Below are positions 1-8,417 of a stretch of DNA of 15,000 nt, piece by piece. The first letter of the stretch is position 1. Each line of letters begins with the position of its first letter. The position numbers and the translations under genes are program-made. Source of the stretch: Chromera velia (lineage: Eukaryota > Sar > Chromeraceae); assembly GCA_018398765.1 (NCBI GenBank), contig JAHBMJ010004262.1, positions 133,050 to 148,049 of the forward strand, written 5' to 3'. The notes beneath the pieces were generated by a model. That model had not been told where the DNA came from. It did no database searches and saw only the letters and a list, made by a program, of their open reading frames with translations.

Positions 1-182
1 CAATCAGTCTTCTCATCGTATCAGAAAGAAGCAGATGGAACACATGAGTGAAAAAATAAATTTGCTGCACGAGAAAATATGAACAAGATCGCATGCAAGT
101 GGTCGCAATTTTCACGTATGCTGCCTTTTGCTTTCGCTGAACGAACCGGTTCACACACCTTCCATTTCTCTTCTTTATGCAG

Positions 183-246
183 GCGACAGAATTCATACAG
201 AAGCTTCTCTGCAAAGATTCACTGGATCGGCCTTCTGCGATGCAAG
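183..246 (+). CDS. Exon: kinase subdomain XI
   Basis: The acceptor is a pyrimidine-rich tract ending in TTTATGCAG at 182, and the donor is CAAG|GTCTG at 246/247. The 64 nt read in phase 0 give a peptide containing FIQKLLCKDSLDRPSAM. This matches the final helix region of protein kinase domains, where a hydrophobic helix is followed by D-x-x-x-R-P-S-A; the Arg of that motif is the invariant subdomain XI residue. The exon ends in phase 1, as the next exon requires. The kinase family (CDPK/CAMK, NEK or other) cannot be decided from this piece. No upstream exon in the first 180 bases joins in a convincing phase. A stretch reading KWSQFS near 102-119 looks kinase-like but would join in the wrong frame. 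Confidence 0.65.
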
Positions 247-3111
247 GTCTGTTCGTGTCCGCCCATCTGCAGTTCTATCTAATATGTCCCTTTCACTTCG
301 AAACAAGAACCGCTACTTGTCTCCCGTAGGTCTCCGAAACTTCGATTGCGGCTTTGCGCTTTGAACAAGAAATGGCTTCGGCTGGTATTGCGAGCCTGTC
401 GGTCGGGTCTACCAGCAATAAAGATAGGTAGATAAATGCGTTTAGTAAAGCCAATTCAGGTATAGATAGCTGATCAATCCGAGAGCTTGTGCGATCGAGC
501 GCTTGTTCTTTCTCTCCCTTTTGTTTGACTGCAGCATCGGGCCTTCCGTGGCTCCGGGTGAATGCCAGTGACAGGCAGCAACGACAAGGGTCGACCAGCA
601 AGCGCTTGGGCTTGGATGTGGGTCAGACAGATGAGAAGGACTGTGTGTTTGTCTTGTTCATCAACTAGCTGTTTGTGTGTCTCTTTGTATCTTTTCAAGT
701 TTTTTGTGTGTTGTTGTGCCGGAGTTTTGAGACAGGTCAACCTTTTCACACAGAGATCTGATGATTCAAATATTTTTCTAGCTGTTAGGATCTGCACGAC
801 TGTCTTCCAGCCTGCATTTTGGTGCGTCGATCGTTTGCATTCACTCGCTGTCCGACTTGATTGCACTTCATCACTGTCCTTTCTGGCTGGACGAAGCAAT
901 TCCAAGAAAAAGGAATGCTCGCAACGGCACGAGACAAAGAGGGTCGACCACACCCTGTTTTCAATTTCAAAATACGAAAAATGGCTTCGTTTGACCAGAG
1001 TGAGTGTGTGGAATTGATCTGTTTATGGATCGCAATGACATCAATGTGGTTGGCTGACTGATCCTCCTCCTCCTAAGCAGATCCTGAGGAACGCGCGGAA
1101 GGCCACGATGTACACCAGGAAGGCGGTCAGCGCCTACACTGATGAGAGACGACGGGAGCTGCTGGAGCATGCAACCGAAAAGTTTGATCGGGTTCGTTTC
1201 ATTTACCTGTACTGTCTGAATGTGCCTTTCATATGCAGAAATGAGACGCTCATTTCGAAATGAGAAGTGTGCCACGAAACGATCAAGTTGCCATGTGTCT
1301 CTTTCCTGGATCCCAGACTGGTGTTGCCTCGAGAGTTTTTCATTTGATGATGTCAATAGTCTGTCTGCACTCTCTGCGCTTAGCTTCGCCGGACTTGTGA
1401 TTCCTGAGTCACTCACTCAGTCAACGTACGAAAGAACATCCGAACCCATCCGGTTGTTCCCATCATCACCTGAGTCCCTTCCTTCGTTTGATTGCTGCTC
1501 GGCGTTGATCTTGGAGTTTTTGTGTGAGTGAGTGCAGAGGCACGGAGGCAGGAGGTCAACAATTTCGAGCAATGCTGGCGCCGACAAAAAGAACGAAAGC
1601 AACAGGACAGCACAGGTCGGGCATCCACAGCATATCAAAGGGGCAGCGAGTGAGGGACAGACAGACAGACAGACAGGCACACCGGCAGGCAGGCAGGCAC
1701 ACACAGAAAGACAGATTGAGAAGTGAAAAGCCTTGAAAAGCCTGTGGGTTCGTTGGGGATGGTTGGTGGGTGATGGCGCACAGGTAAGCACTAATTTAAT
1801 AGTGCCATCTTTATGTCAAAGGCCCTACCTTCCTTCTTGTGTTCACGTTCTGCTTGTTATGGTTCATGTTGGATGAGGTTTTTTCATACAGGTCTCCCTC
1901 TCTTCGTTTTCTGCTTTTTCTCTTCCCTGGCAGGCACGATCTAAAAAAAGACACGCAACCGCCCAAGTGGGGCAAGATGGCCCCAAGACATCCATCAGCA
2001 ACGGGAGGGGCTCTTTGCAAAGCGCTGCGCTTGCTGCTGTCGAGGACATGAGGAAGATGGCGGAGCTGGGAGGAAGATCGGAAGGGGATGGACTCGAAGG
2101 AGAGTCAGTCTGTCAGACTGTCAGTCAGGCAGTCAGCGAGTCAGCTAGTCAGTCACGAGAAAGCAAGTCAGTAAGTATCGAATATTATGACATTACACCT
2201 CTTTTCTTGGTAGCACCTACCTGTCCATTTTCTGCTCCCTTCCGACTCTTGCGCTCTTCCTTTTTTGCCCTTTTTTCGCTTCCTATCGGTCGATGTTGTG
2301 TCAGGGGGGGGGTCAACCGGGAACGACAAAATTCCCATTCCCTCCTCCCTAACGGGTCTACACCAAACAGCTCATCCTCTCCTCGGTACTGTTGTGTGTC
2401 TTCTCTCTCTTCTGTTTCTCCTGTTGATCAGAGAGATGCCCCCTCGGTCCACCTCTCTCCCCGGTTGCCTCCCCTCCCGTTTGGATGTTCTTGACTTGGA
2501 GGCCCAGGACCTCTCCTTCTTCATGGCGGAACGCTTCCCTCATTGTGCGGACAGCAAAGAACTCAGGGAGCGTCAGTCGAGCTAGCCGTCTTCTGTGTGT
2601 GTGCCCATTTGCCTTTCTCTCTCTGTTGTATCAGAACACATCTCGTTTTCTCATGCATCTAGGTTTCTTTCTTTTTGTCCGCACTTCGTCAGTAGGGGAC
2701 CAGAGAAGAGGGAAAAGAAAAGAAAGTTGCGTCTCTGTCAAAAACTGTTCAGTGGAAGATCGTCAATCGTCGTGAATATACATAATACGATACTGTTCTC
2801 TTCTGTCTTTGGGAATCTCCCCCCCCCCAATTCCTTCCTTCAATGCGACTACATTCCATTCCATTCATGCAGCCGAATCGAGACCGTCAGCTGTACGGGG
2901 AGAGCTGGAGAGAGCGGCTGCAGCGGCTGCTGCCGAGACTCGAGGGGGAGACGGGAGCCCGAGGGGGAACGACGGAAGAGAGCAGAAGTCGCCTCCAGTT
3001 TTCGCACGAATGCGCACTTTTGCTGCGGGTCCGTTCTGCAAAAAGAGAAAAAGTGTGGTCTGTCTGTCCGAGTTGAAGGAAGGGGCTAATAAACTTCCAC
3101 ACTGCCCCTAA
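183..3111 (+). CDS. Multi-exon gene, C-terminal part of a protein kinase with a long tail (5' end outside window)
   Basis: This entry groups the exons described separately below. Proposed exons are 183-246, 535-617 (or 621), 811-999, 1081-1191, 1538-1615 and 1934-2170, followed by less certain exons at about 2432-2571 and 2873-3111. From 811 to 2170 every proposed exon is a whole number of codons and starts and ends in phase 0, which is the main support for the chain. The first two exons carry the end of a Ser/Thr-type kinase domain. The rest is a tail of roughly 250 residues or more, first basic and helical, then rich in Ser, Gln, Gly and charged residues. The start and most of the kinase domain lie upstream of the window. 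The gene may stop at 3111 (TAA), at 2583 (TAG), or continue into the exons of 3288-4364. Confidence 0.5.
535..621 (+). CDS. Exon: end of kinase domain
   Basis: The acceptor is TTTGACTGCAG at 534 after a strong pyrimidine tract. Entering in phase 1 and completing the split codon from exon 183-246 gives A-S-G-L-P-W-L-R. This sits where kinases have the A-L-x-H-P-W-L motif that closes the catalytic domain: the Pro-Trp pair is kept, the usual His is not. The exon then reads NASDRQQRQGSTSKRLGLD, a polar tail. Donors at 617/618 (phase 0) and 621/622 (phase 1) are both possible; the first agrees with the phase-0 exon at 811. The join of the two kinase pieces across one intron is the best evidence that this gene is real. 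Confidence 0.6.
811..1191 (+). CDS. Two exons of the kinase gene tail (811-999 and 1081-1191)
   Basis: Exon 811-999 follows an acceptor ending GTCTTCCAG at 810 and stops at CAGA|GTGAGTG, a near-ideal donor. A shorter version starting near 917 is also possible. It reads a basic segment ending SKYEKWLRLTR. After an 81-nt intron ending CTCCTCCTAAGCAG, exon 1081-1191 continues with ILRNARKATMYTRKAV and then an acidic/basic helix with ERRRELLEHATEKFDR. Only phase 0 is open in the second exon. Together they make a strongly basic, amphipathic, probably helical region just after the kinase domain. Such a position can be regulatory in CAMK-type kinases, but no EF-hand is visible and that role is speculation. 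Confidence 0.5.
1538..2170 (+). CDS. Two exons of the kinase gene tail (1538-1615 and 1934-2170)
   Basis: Exon 1538-1615 (78 nt) lies between GAGTGCAG and CACAG|GTCGG. Read in phase 0 it gives a Ser/Arg/Asn-rich low-complexity peptide. Another frame gives a coiled-coil-like ARRQEVNNFEQCWRRQKERK, but that frame cannot join the next exon without a stop. Exon 1934-2170 (237 nt, 79 codons) has a strong acceptor (TCTTCCCTGGCAG) and a strong donor (GTAAGTAT). It encodes a basic start (ARSKKRHA), a helix around AALAAVEDMRKMAELGG, and a Ser/Gln/Val repeat tract made by degenerate AGTC repeats near 2104-2155. The tail is probably disordered. Confidence 0.5.
1655..1710 (+). repeat. GACA/GGCA tetranucleotide microsatellite in an intron
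   Basis: Five or so GACA units are followed by GGCA units and a CACA run. The tract lies in the proposed intron 1616-1933, about 40 bases after the donor. A good-looking donor (CACAG|GTAAGC) occurs at about 1782, but no open exon with a suitable acceptor precedes it. Confidence 0.8.
2432..3111 (+). CDS. Uncertain last exons of the kinase gene (about 2432-2571 and 2873-3111)
   Basis: A pyrimidine-rich acceptor ends at GATCAG (2431), with two further AG dinucleotides directly after it. Using the third, the frame from 2436 reads MPPRSTSLPGCLPSRLDVLD and then LEAQDLSFFMAERFPHCADS, ending at a TAG at 2583. A weak donor at 2571/2572 would avoid the stop and join in phase 1. The second exon starts at 2873 after CCATTCATGCAG. 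All three frames are open for about 200 bases there. The phase-1 frame reads ESRPSAVRGELERAA, an Ala run, then FAAGPFCKKRKS, and stops at TAA 3109-3111. The exons are likely real in outline, but frame and ends are not settled. Confidence 0.35.
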
Positions 3112-3287
3112 CTGTCGTTGCATCTCTTCGAACTGAATGTTTGAATTATTCAGCTCCCACTCTTCGTAAAACAGATTCCATCTTATTTCGTCCTTTGCGC
3201 TCCCTTCCTACCTCTCTGTTCTCCCAGCTTTCACTCTTTCTCTCAAGTCCTTTCCGATGAAACCTTACCAAGCATGCAAAAAAATAG

Positions 3288-3376
3288 ATGGAGCGTGCTC
3301 CCAGTTCCTCCCTTTATTTTCATACAGAATTCTTTTTCAAAAAAAAAAAAATGGAGCGTCCTCCCAGTCCCTCCCT
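3288..3376 (+). repeat. 26-bp direct duplication containing a start codon
   Basis: Bases 3288-3313 and 3351-3376 are copies with 24 of 26 identical, each beginning ATGGAGCG after a run of A residues (7 A then TAG in the first, 12 A in the second). The copies are 63 bases apart, so both ATGs are in the same reading frame. A 3' splice-site-like sequence (TTATTTTCATACAG) lies between them. Confidence 0.85.
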
Positions 3377-4364
3377 GAACCGCCGCACATCATACACTCC
3401 CCAGCATGGGAAGGCTCTTCTCGTACCTTCGCGTGCAGGTCGTATGAGTGCAACAAAAATTGAGACCTCACAAGGGAGCAGCGGCACTTATCCGCTGTTC
3501 CTTTTCAAGTCGCAAACACAACACGAGATTTAGTGCATGTGTTGTTTGCTGCTTTTTGTGCGTGTCCTTCTCTCTCCCTGTCCACCTGAAAATGTCAATG
3601 TGTTGTCTCCTTGTATGCATGTATGCATGGATGCAGACACGCTGCCTTCCCAGAGAATCGCGCCAGGGGATAACGGAAGGGTGCTCATGGGTCCCCCCAC
3701 ACCAGTCGCGTCTGCCCTGAGGGTCCTTGAGGTGGGCGGCCTGGAAGACGCGGGGGACGCCACAGACATCCCCTACACTCACCAGATTGCCTCTGCAAGC
3801 GGTCCCTCTTTTGGGTTTCCGGGAGGGAAAGGGAGCCTCAAAAGATCGGCAAAGGGTGCCAAGCAAAGGCCGTCTCCGCCCCTTCAAAAGGCCCTAGGGG
3901 ATGTCGAGCCATGCGAACAGCCGATAGCCTCGATGGAAGAGATGAACCGAATGGCCCGGCAGAATTCAAATTTCCGTCCTGCCTCAAAGGTGCAAGGACG
4001 ACGGCCTTCAACGTTAGTAGGGCAAGTGCTGGCAAGCGCTTCCAGATTATCGAATGAACTACAAGTGAGTGGACGCGCCTCTAATGAGCCGATAATGGCG
4101 CCGGATGGACCTTTGCGACCCGTACAGCGTCCCCCCGACGAGTCTCCTTCGGCTTCTCGGGGTCCGTCTCCGACGACAAAGAGGAGAAGTATTCGATTTA
4201 CAATTGAGGGCGAGGAGGTAGGACAAACTCTTGAGGGTGCAAAGGAGGCAGAGGGGGGAAAGTCCGGGGGAGGAGGAGAAAGTCCGGAGAAAGTCGGCTT
4301 CACCAGACATAAGGCCAAGAAGGTAACGGGGTGGTTTGGCACAAAGGCAAGGGGTCAGCAATAG
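3288..4364 (+). CDS. Two-exon disordered protein, Ser/Pro/Gly/Lys-rich
   Basis: Exon 1 runs from an ATG at 3351 (or an in-frame ATG at 3288) to a GTGCAG|GTCGT donor at about 3439. The intron ends at ATGGATGCAG (3633), and the last exon runs to the TAG at 4362-4364. The join is phase 1 on both sides and yields a continuous protein of about 270 residues beginning MERPPSPSLNRRTSY. No domain is recognised. The sequence is rich in Ser, Pro, Gly, Arg and Lys, has one short ordered-looking stretch (RRSIRFTIEGEEVGQTLEG), a Gly/Glu/Ser tract, and a basic end (HKAKKVTGWFGTKARGQQ). A fair acceptor at 3327 lies just before the ATG-bearing exon, so this could instead be the C-terminal end of the upstream kinase gene. 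The long last exon is the most secure part. Confidence 0.6.
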
Positions 4365-4700
4365 AGAGACATAGAAACAAAGGCAGGAGAAGGCAGGAAT
4401 GCGGAAAACTATGCAAGACGTATAAGATCCGATAGCGCTTTCGTTGCAAAAAATCGACGGGCAGAATTTAAACGAAATAAATTAGAGGTTTCTGTATGAT
4501 GTGGGGTGGGGGTTGAGGGAGGGTCAGAGGGTAGGGGGCGCATGTGCATCGTGACAATTGGCGGAAAATTGGCATCCAGAGGTGACGGAAAAATCACAAA
4601 ATGCTTCGGACCCGTTTTTTCTGTCGTGGTACTCCAAGCTGTATGCGTGTTGTTGTAAATTTTATTCTTCTGTTCTCCTGGTTTTCTCCTGTTTCTTTAG
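4365..4700. other. 3' flank of the disordered-protein gene
   Basis: There is no supported gene in this stretch. It is purine-rich just after the stop, has a G-rich run at 4500-4540, and carries a very strong pyrimidine tract ending TTTCTTTAG at 4700 that looks like a 3' splice site. It is probably the 3' UTR of the preceding gene, or an intron if that gene continues into 4701-4828. Confidence 0.5.
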
Positions 4701-4828
4701 AGCGATCGATGAGCATTCCCAATAGATCGAAAGTCTTTTCTTTCTTTACAGAGACACTGTGGAAACCCTTCATCGATTTGCTGCGCGTCTGGCCTCCAAG
4801 ATGCATGGAGGACGAGGAAGGGCAATAG
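4701..4828 (+). CDS. Candidate terminal exon after a strong 3' splice site
   Basis: The acceptor is TTTTCTCCTGTTTCTTTAG at 4700. In the open frame the segment reads RSMSIPNRSKVFSFFTETLW and then KPFIDLLRVWPPRCMEDEEG, and ends with TAG at 4826-4828. It enters in phase 1. A weak phase-1 donor near 4353 (AGG G|GTCAG) in the previous gene would join to it in frame and replace that gene's last few residues. A second acceptor-like tract (TTTCTTTACAG) lies inside the segment, so a shorter exon is possible. Without a firm 5' partner this remains a candidate. Confidence 0.25.
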
Positions 4829-5350
4829 CATCCGCACAGCTAGACTGTTTGCATGATATGTCTCCAATCGTATTCGCAATATGAATTCCTCTTTTTTTCT
4901 CTTGAAATGACACGGAACCTTCCAGATTGCTTTTTCTTCAGTGCATTGAATTGACGAGGCTCGAGACTGTCTTGCACAGTGCACATTGAAGTTTCGAGAC
5001 CAGGAAGAAGGAAAGACAGGAAGGGAAGTGAAACAATGACTGTTATATCTCTCTGCTGGATGCTGGAAAGAGGGAAGGGAGGAAGGAATAAAAAAAAAGC
5101 AGAGAAGGTACGTGGAGAGAGGAGACGGATGGCGTACATGTGCACGAACGATGTAGTTGCCATGCAGATCGATCCAAAACGGACTCAACGAAGTGAGGGG
5201 AAAAGAAGGAGATGGACTGGGGAGAGAGACAATTAAAGACGGATAGAAAAACGCCTGAGAAGAAGCGTTGGAGAGAAGCAACAGCGTTCAGCTGAAGTTC
5301 GCTGCTTGCCTTCCTCCCTACAGTTGTTCGGTCCATGCACATTCACAGAT
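4829..5350. other. Spacer, purine-rich on the plus strand
   Basis: No gene is supported. The plus strand is AG-rich, so the minus strand shows long pyrimidine-rich open frames without typical coding character. A donor-like GTACGTGG follows AGAGAAG at about 5107 on the plus strand, but no matching exon is evident. Confidence 0.5.
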
Positions 5351-6640
5351 TGTTGTTGGGAGACGCGGTACTTTAAAAAAGCGTTTAGATTGGAAGGGAA
5401 ATGTCTTTGTAGCTTACGATAATAGAGCTCTTTTTCATTTGATTTGACGTAAGTATCCGCTCAATGACATCTGCGAGAGTGAGTCAACGGATTCACGCTG
5501 ACCATACCTTTGTCATGCAAAAAAACCTTTCAAATTGAAATCAACTATCGTCCTCTATGTTGCAATTCTTTTCGTCTTTCGTCGATCGACTCTCAATCTC
5601 CCTTTCGATTCGATCGTTCGAATGTTCAGATCACCAAGAAGATCACATTCATGGCTAGTCTCATGCAGACTTACTAGTAATTGGCTCTAGAATTGGCTTC
5701 AAACCGTGCCACTGACACACTTTTAACCCGCTTAAAACTTGAACCCTAGCTTGAACCACACAAAAAAGATAATTACTGCAATTGAGTAGACCTTCATAAT
5801 CCTCAGCATAATCTGCTAATAACTAGGCGTGACACATAGAAAAAAAAGAAAAAAAAAATATAGGCGTATGTAGGCGTGCATCTAGGCGTGCATGTAGCAA
5901 CCATGTTTGATTTGATTTGATTTCAAGTAGGCCACTGTAGGCATAGTCTGAAATTAGTTAGTTGTAGAATGTTATTTCATATATATCTCTATACAAAACT
6001 AAAGTAAGTGACTAAATCAAAAGCTAAACTGGTCCGAATTCTACTTTTACTTTTATTTAGACTTTTACTTATAATTAGTTCAGTTTGGTCTTTTAAACCA
6101 CAAAAAGTTTGATCAGTCATTATTTCAGACACTTTGATTGCATGACTGAGTCCAAGTCAGGGATACTTGAGGCGCAGTTAAATGTCGCATCTAAGCTAAA
6201 CGGCTTCTTCTCTGCATGGAATTTAAAAGCTCTACAGAACTAAAGACGTTCTCTGTTAGATGCACTAAAAAATCTAGTAAGCTAATAGAAATGCACTATC
6301 TAGCACTACCAGTGCATAAACTTTTTGAAAACTAAACATTTATGTATTCTATAGTACGTATGACTATAAAATGCACAGCTAGTATTCAAAACTTCATTTG
6401 ATAAAAAATCATAGTGTTTCGTACAAGCTTAACAACCAATGATTATTCTTGTAGTAGTACTACTGATAGTAATATTTTACTATAAGAATTGCAATAAAAA
6501 TATAATTCAACTCGCAGCATTTTTTTCTGCGTCGGATCGACAACGTGGAAAGATGAGTCCTTCAGAGAAGCCGTCTGCATGTCGATCACACAGTCTCACA
6601 CTGGCAACAGGTCATCTCGATCTCCCCACGTAAGACACCG
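5351..6640. other. AT-rich island without genes
   Basis: Base composition becomes clearly AT-rich, especially 5700-6520, and no open frame longer than about 60 codons is supported. Small repeats are visible: three tandem copies of a 12-bp unit TAGGCGT(G/A)(C/T)AT(G/C) at about 5861-5895, a TTTGA/TTGAT run at 5908-5922, and a repeated ACTTTTACTT at 6052-6072. The island may be remnants of mobile elements; no terminal repeats were found by eye. Confidence 0.5.
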
Positions 6641-7152
6641 AATCACCGATATACAGCGATGAAAGACGTTCTTAAAATTAAAAACATTGTATGCCATCCA
6701 CTTAAAGACATACTTCCCTTTGTGTCTCCCTCTCTCGCTCCCTCCTTCCATCCATCCATCCATCCATCCGTCCACGATCCATCCATCTACCCTTGTTGTG
6801 TCCTTCTTTGTGTATTAGATCCACTTCTGACAATCGACCCAAACTTTTTGAGTAAAGCGCAGCACTGTGATGTGGGGCGTTGGACCCCCGCCTGGGAGGG
6901 TACGAGAACAAGTTCTGAACAACATTCAGCCGGAGAAAAGAGTCGACGAGATTCAAAAAAACGATGTGTGTGGTGTGCACAGGCTCACACAGCAAACGTG
7001 CGTACCATACAGAAAAATGGGTTTTGATCTTTGAGAAAAAAACGAAAATTCTTCGCTTCACGCAACTTGCCCACATTCAGATTCATGCACCAACTAAATG
7101 AGTACGTCTCAGTCTGCTGCAAACAATTGATGCGTCTCCTCGCTCGCAATTC
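6641..7152. other. Spacer with CCAT microsatellite
   Basis: A run of CCAT units, partly decayed, occupies about 6748-6790. The rest of the stretch holds no supported gene. It lies downstream of the minus-strand gene ending at 7153 and probably includes its 3' UTR. Confidence 0.5.
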
Positions 7153-8236
7153 TCAGAGCTCCTGTTCCCACCATCGTCCGGTGATCTTTTGAGGAAACAC
7201 ATATTCCCACGCAGAGCTCACTGCGCCCATCACGATTGCAGATGGATTCAGTCGAGTGGTCATCCACCCGTTCATTTTCCGGAGCTTCCTTTTTTGCTCT
7301 GCAATGGCCTTTGCTCTATCCACCCGTCCGCGACAGGAGGAGCAAGCAAGGGATCCCAATTTCTTTACCATTTGATTCTGCGGTTCAGCATGGAGACCCT
7401 CCTCATCAGACTCCAACATTGCAAGTTGACCCTTGGAGGCCTCCCACCTGACACAGAATGCATATAGCCAGCAGATCGCGCTGTTCTGGGGGTTGCGACA
7501 TGCTTCTTCTGCGCTCAACCTGCTCGTGACTTCATGGGATACCAACCCTCTGACGGAAGAATACAGACGCGTCTGGAAGTGCATCGAGGACTTACCCACG
7601 CCAAAGCGGACTATCGCAGGGTGGTGCTGTATCCTTCTCCCCACCCGGCAATTCGCTATTTCATTCTCACATTCGCATGGCTTTTGTGAGTTGACTGTGA
7701 GTGTCTGATCTTCGCGGACAGAGACGGCAAAACCAGTGCTGGACAGGGTGGCAGGCTCGCAACGGAACCCGGTAAATACGTCCCATTTGTCCAACAGACA
7801 GGTGTCTAAACTTTCAGCAATTACAAAGTCGACATTTTCTTTAAAGTAAACGGAGATGAGGTCTTCAAGGCTGTTCTCGTATGGGTCCAGACCGGAGAGT
7901 GCGGTCTTTTTGGCCTCCCACTCCTGACGCCAGTTGACGCTGTAGTCTTTTTTCACCCGGTGCTGCAAAGTTCCGATCCAATCCTCCATCGCTTTTTGGG
8001 CGGTGTCGGGTTTTCCCTTTCCGGCAAATTCTGCTGCTCGCTTCTTCAGATTCAATCTTGTGGCGGCCTCTGCAGCTGCTGTCTGTCCGTGTGATTTGAG
8101 TGAGGGACTCCGAGGTGTCCTCCTCCCACTGAATGTATCTGTCTGGGGCGCTATAGTGGAGGGCGCGCTTGTAGCTTGGGTTCATTTTCACTTGCTTCAC
8201 TGCCTGAGGCCACTCTCTGTCGAAGAACGCCGACAT
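7153..8236 (-). CDS. Unrecognised protein gene with a frame switch (or short intron)
   Basis: Reading on the minus strand, an ATG at 8236 starts MSAFFDREWPQAVKQVKMNP and continues through SYKRALHYSAPDRYIQWEED. By about 8060 the coding signal has moved to another frame: AAEAATRLNLKKRAAEFAGK, later DYSVNWRQEWEAKK and SVYFKENVDFVIAESLDTCL, then a basic C-terminus ending at TGA 7155-7153. Either a one-base indel lies between about 8184 and 8060, or a 108-nt intron (CAA|GTGAAAA ... CGGACAG|ACA) restores the frame. I do not recognise a domain. The first half is rich in Trp, Lys and Glu and looks soluble. A GCAG splice acceptor 4 bases before the ATG suggests an upstream exon may exist. A donor-like GGGTAAGT near 7595 hints at another intron that I could not phase. 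Confidence 0.5.
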
Positions 8237-8340
8237 TTTCCTGCAGGGCATGAGGCAATCGTGTGGATGGGAATGATGCACTTCGGTGAATGTGTATCCT
8301 CTCTCATGTATGCAGAGGGACACCATCCGTCCCTCCCACC

Positions 8341-8344
8341 CTCC

Positions 8345-8399
<55 letters not shown>
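8341..8399. repeat. CT then CA dinucleotide microsatellite
   Basis: A (CT)n tract at about 8341-8357 runs directly into about 20 CA units ending at 8399. It sits between the two minus-strand genes. On the minus strand it reads (TG)n followed by (AG)n. Confidence 0.95.
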
Positions 8400-8402
<3 letters not shown>

Positions 8403-8417
8403 GTGGCCGCACGTGCG

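Noticed and set aside
79-177. Upstream kinase exon reading KWSQFS
   Set aside because: It resembles the sequence before subdomain XI, but its phase-1 donor cannot join exon 183-246 in the kinase frame.
474-953. Minus-strand open frame of about 159 codons opposite the kinase exons
   Set aside because: The plus strand has matching splice sites and a recognisable kinase motif; the minus frame has none.
4697-5281. Minus-strand open frame of about 194 codons
   Set aside because: It has no ATG near its start, is made mainly of Ser/Pro/Leu/Phe from pyrimidine-rich DNA, and overlaps a better plus-strand exon candidate at 4701-4828.
7189-7708. Plus-strand open frames opposite the minus-strand gene
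   Set aside because: They are shadows of the minus-strand gene, which has the more protein-like sequence and a longer frame.
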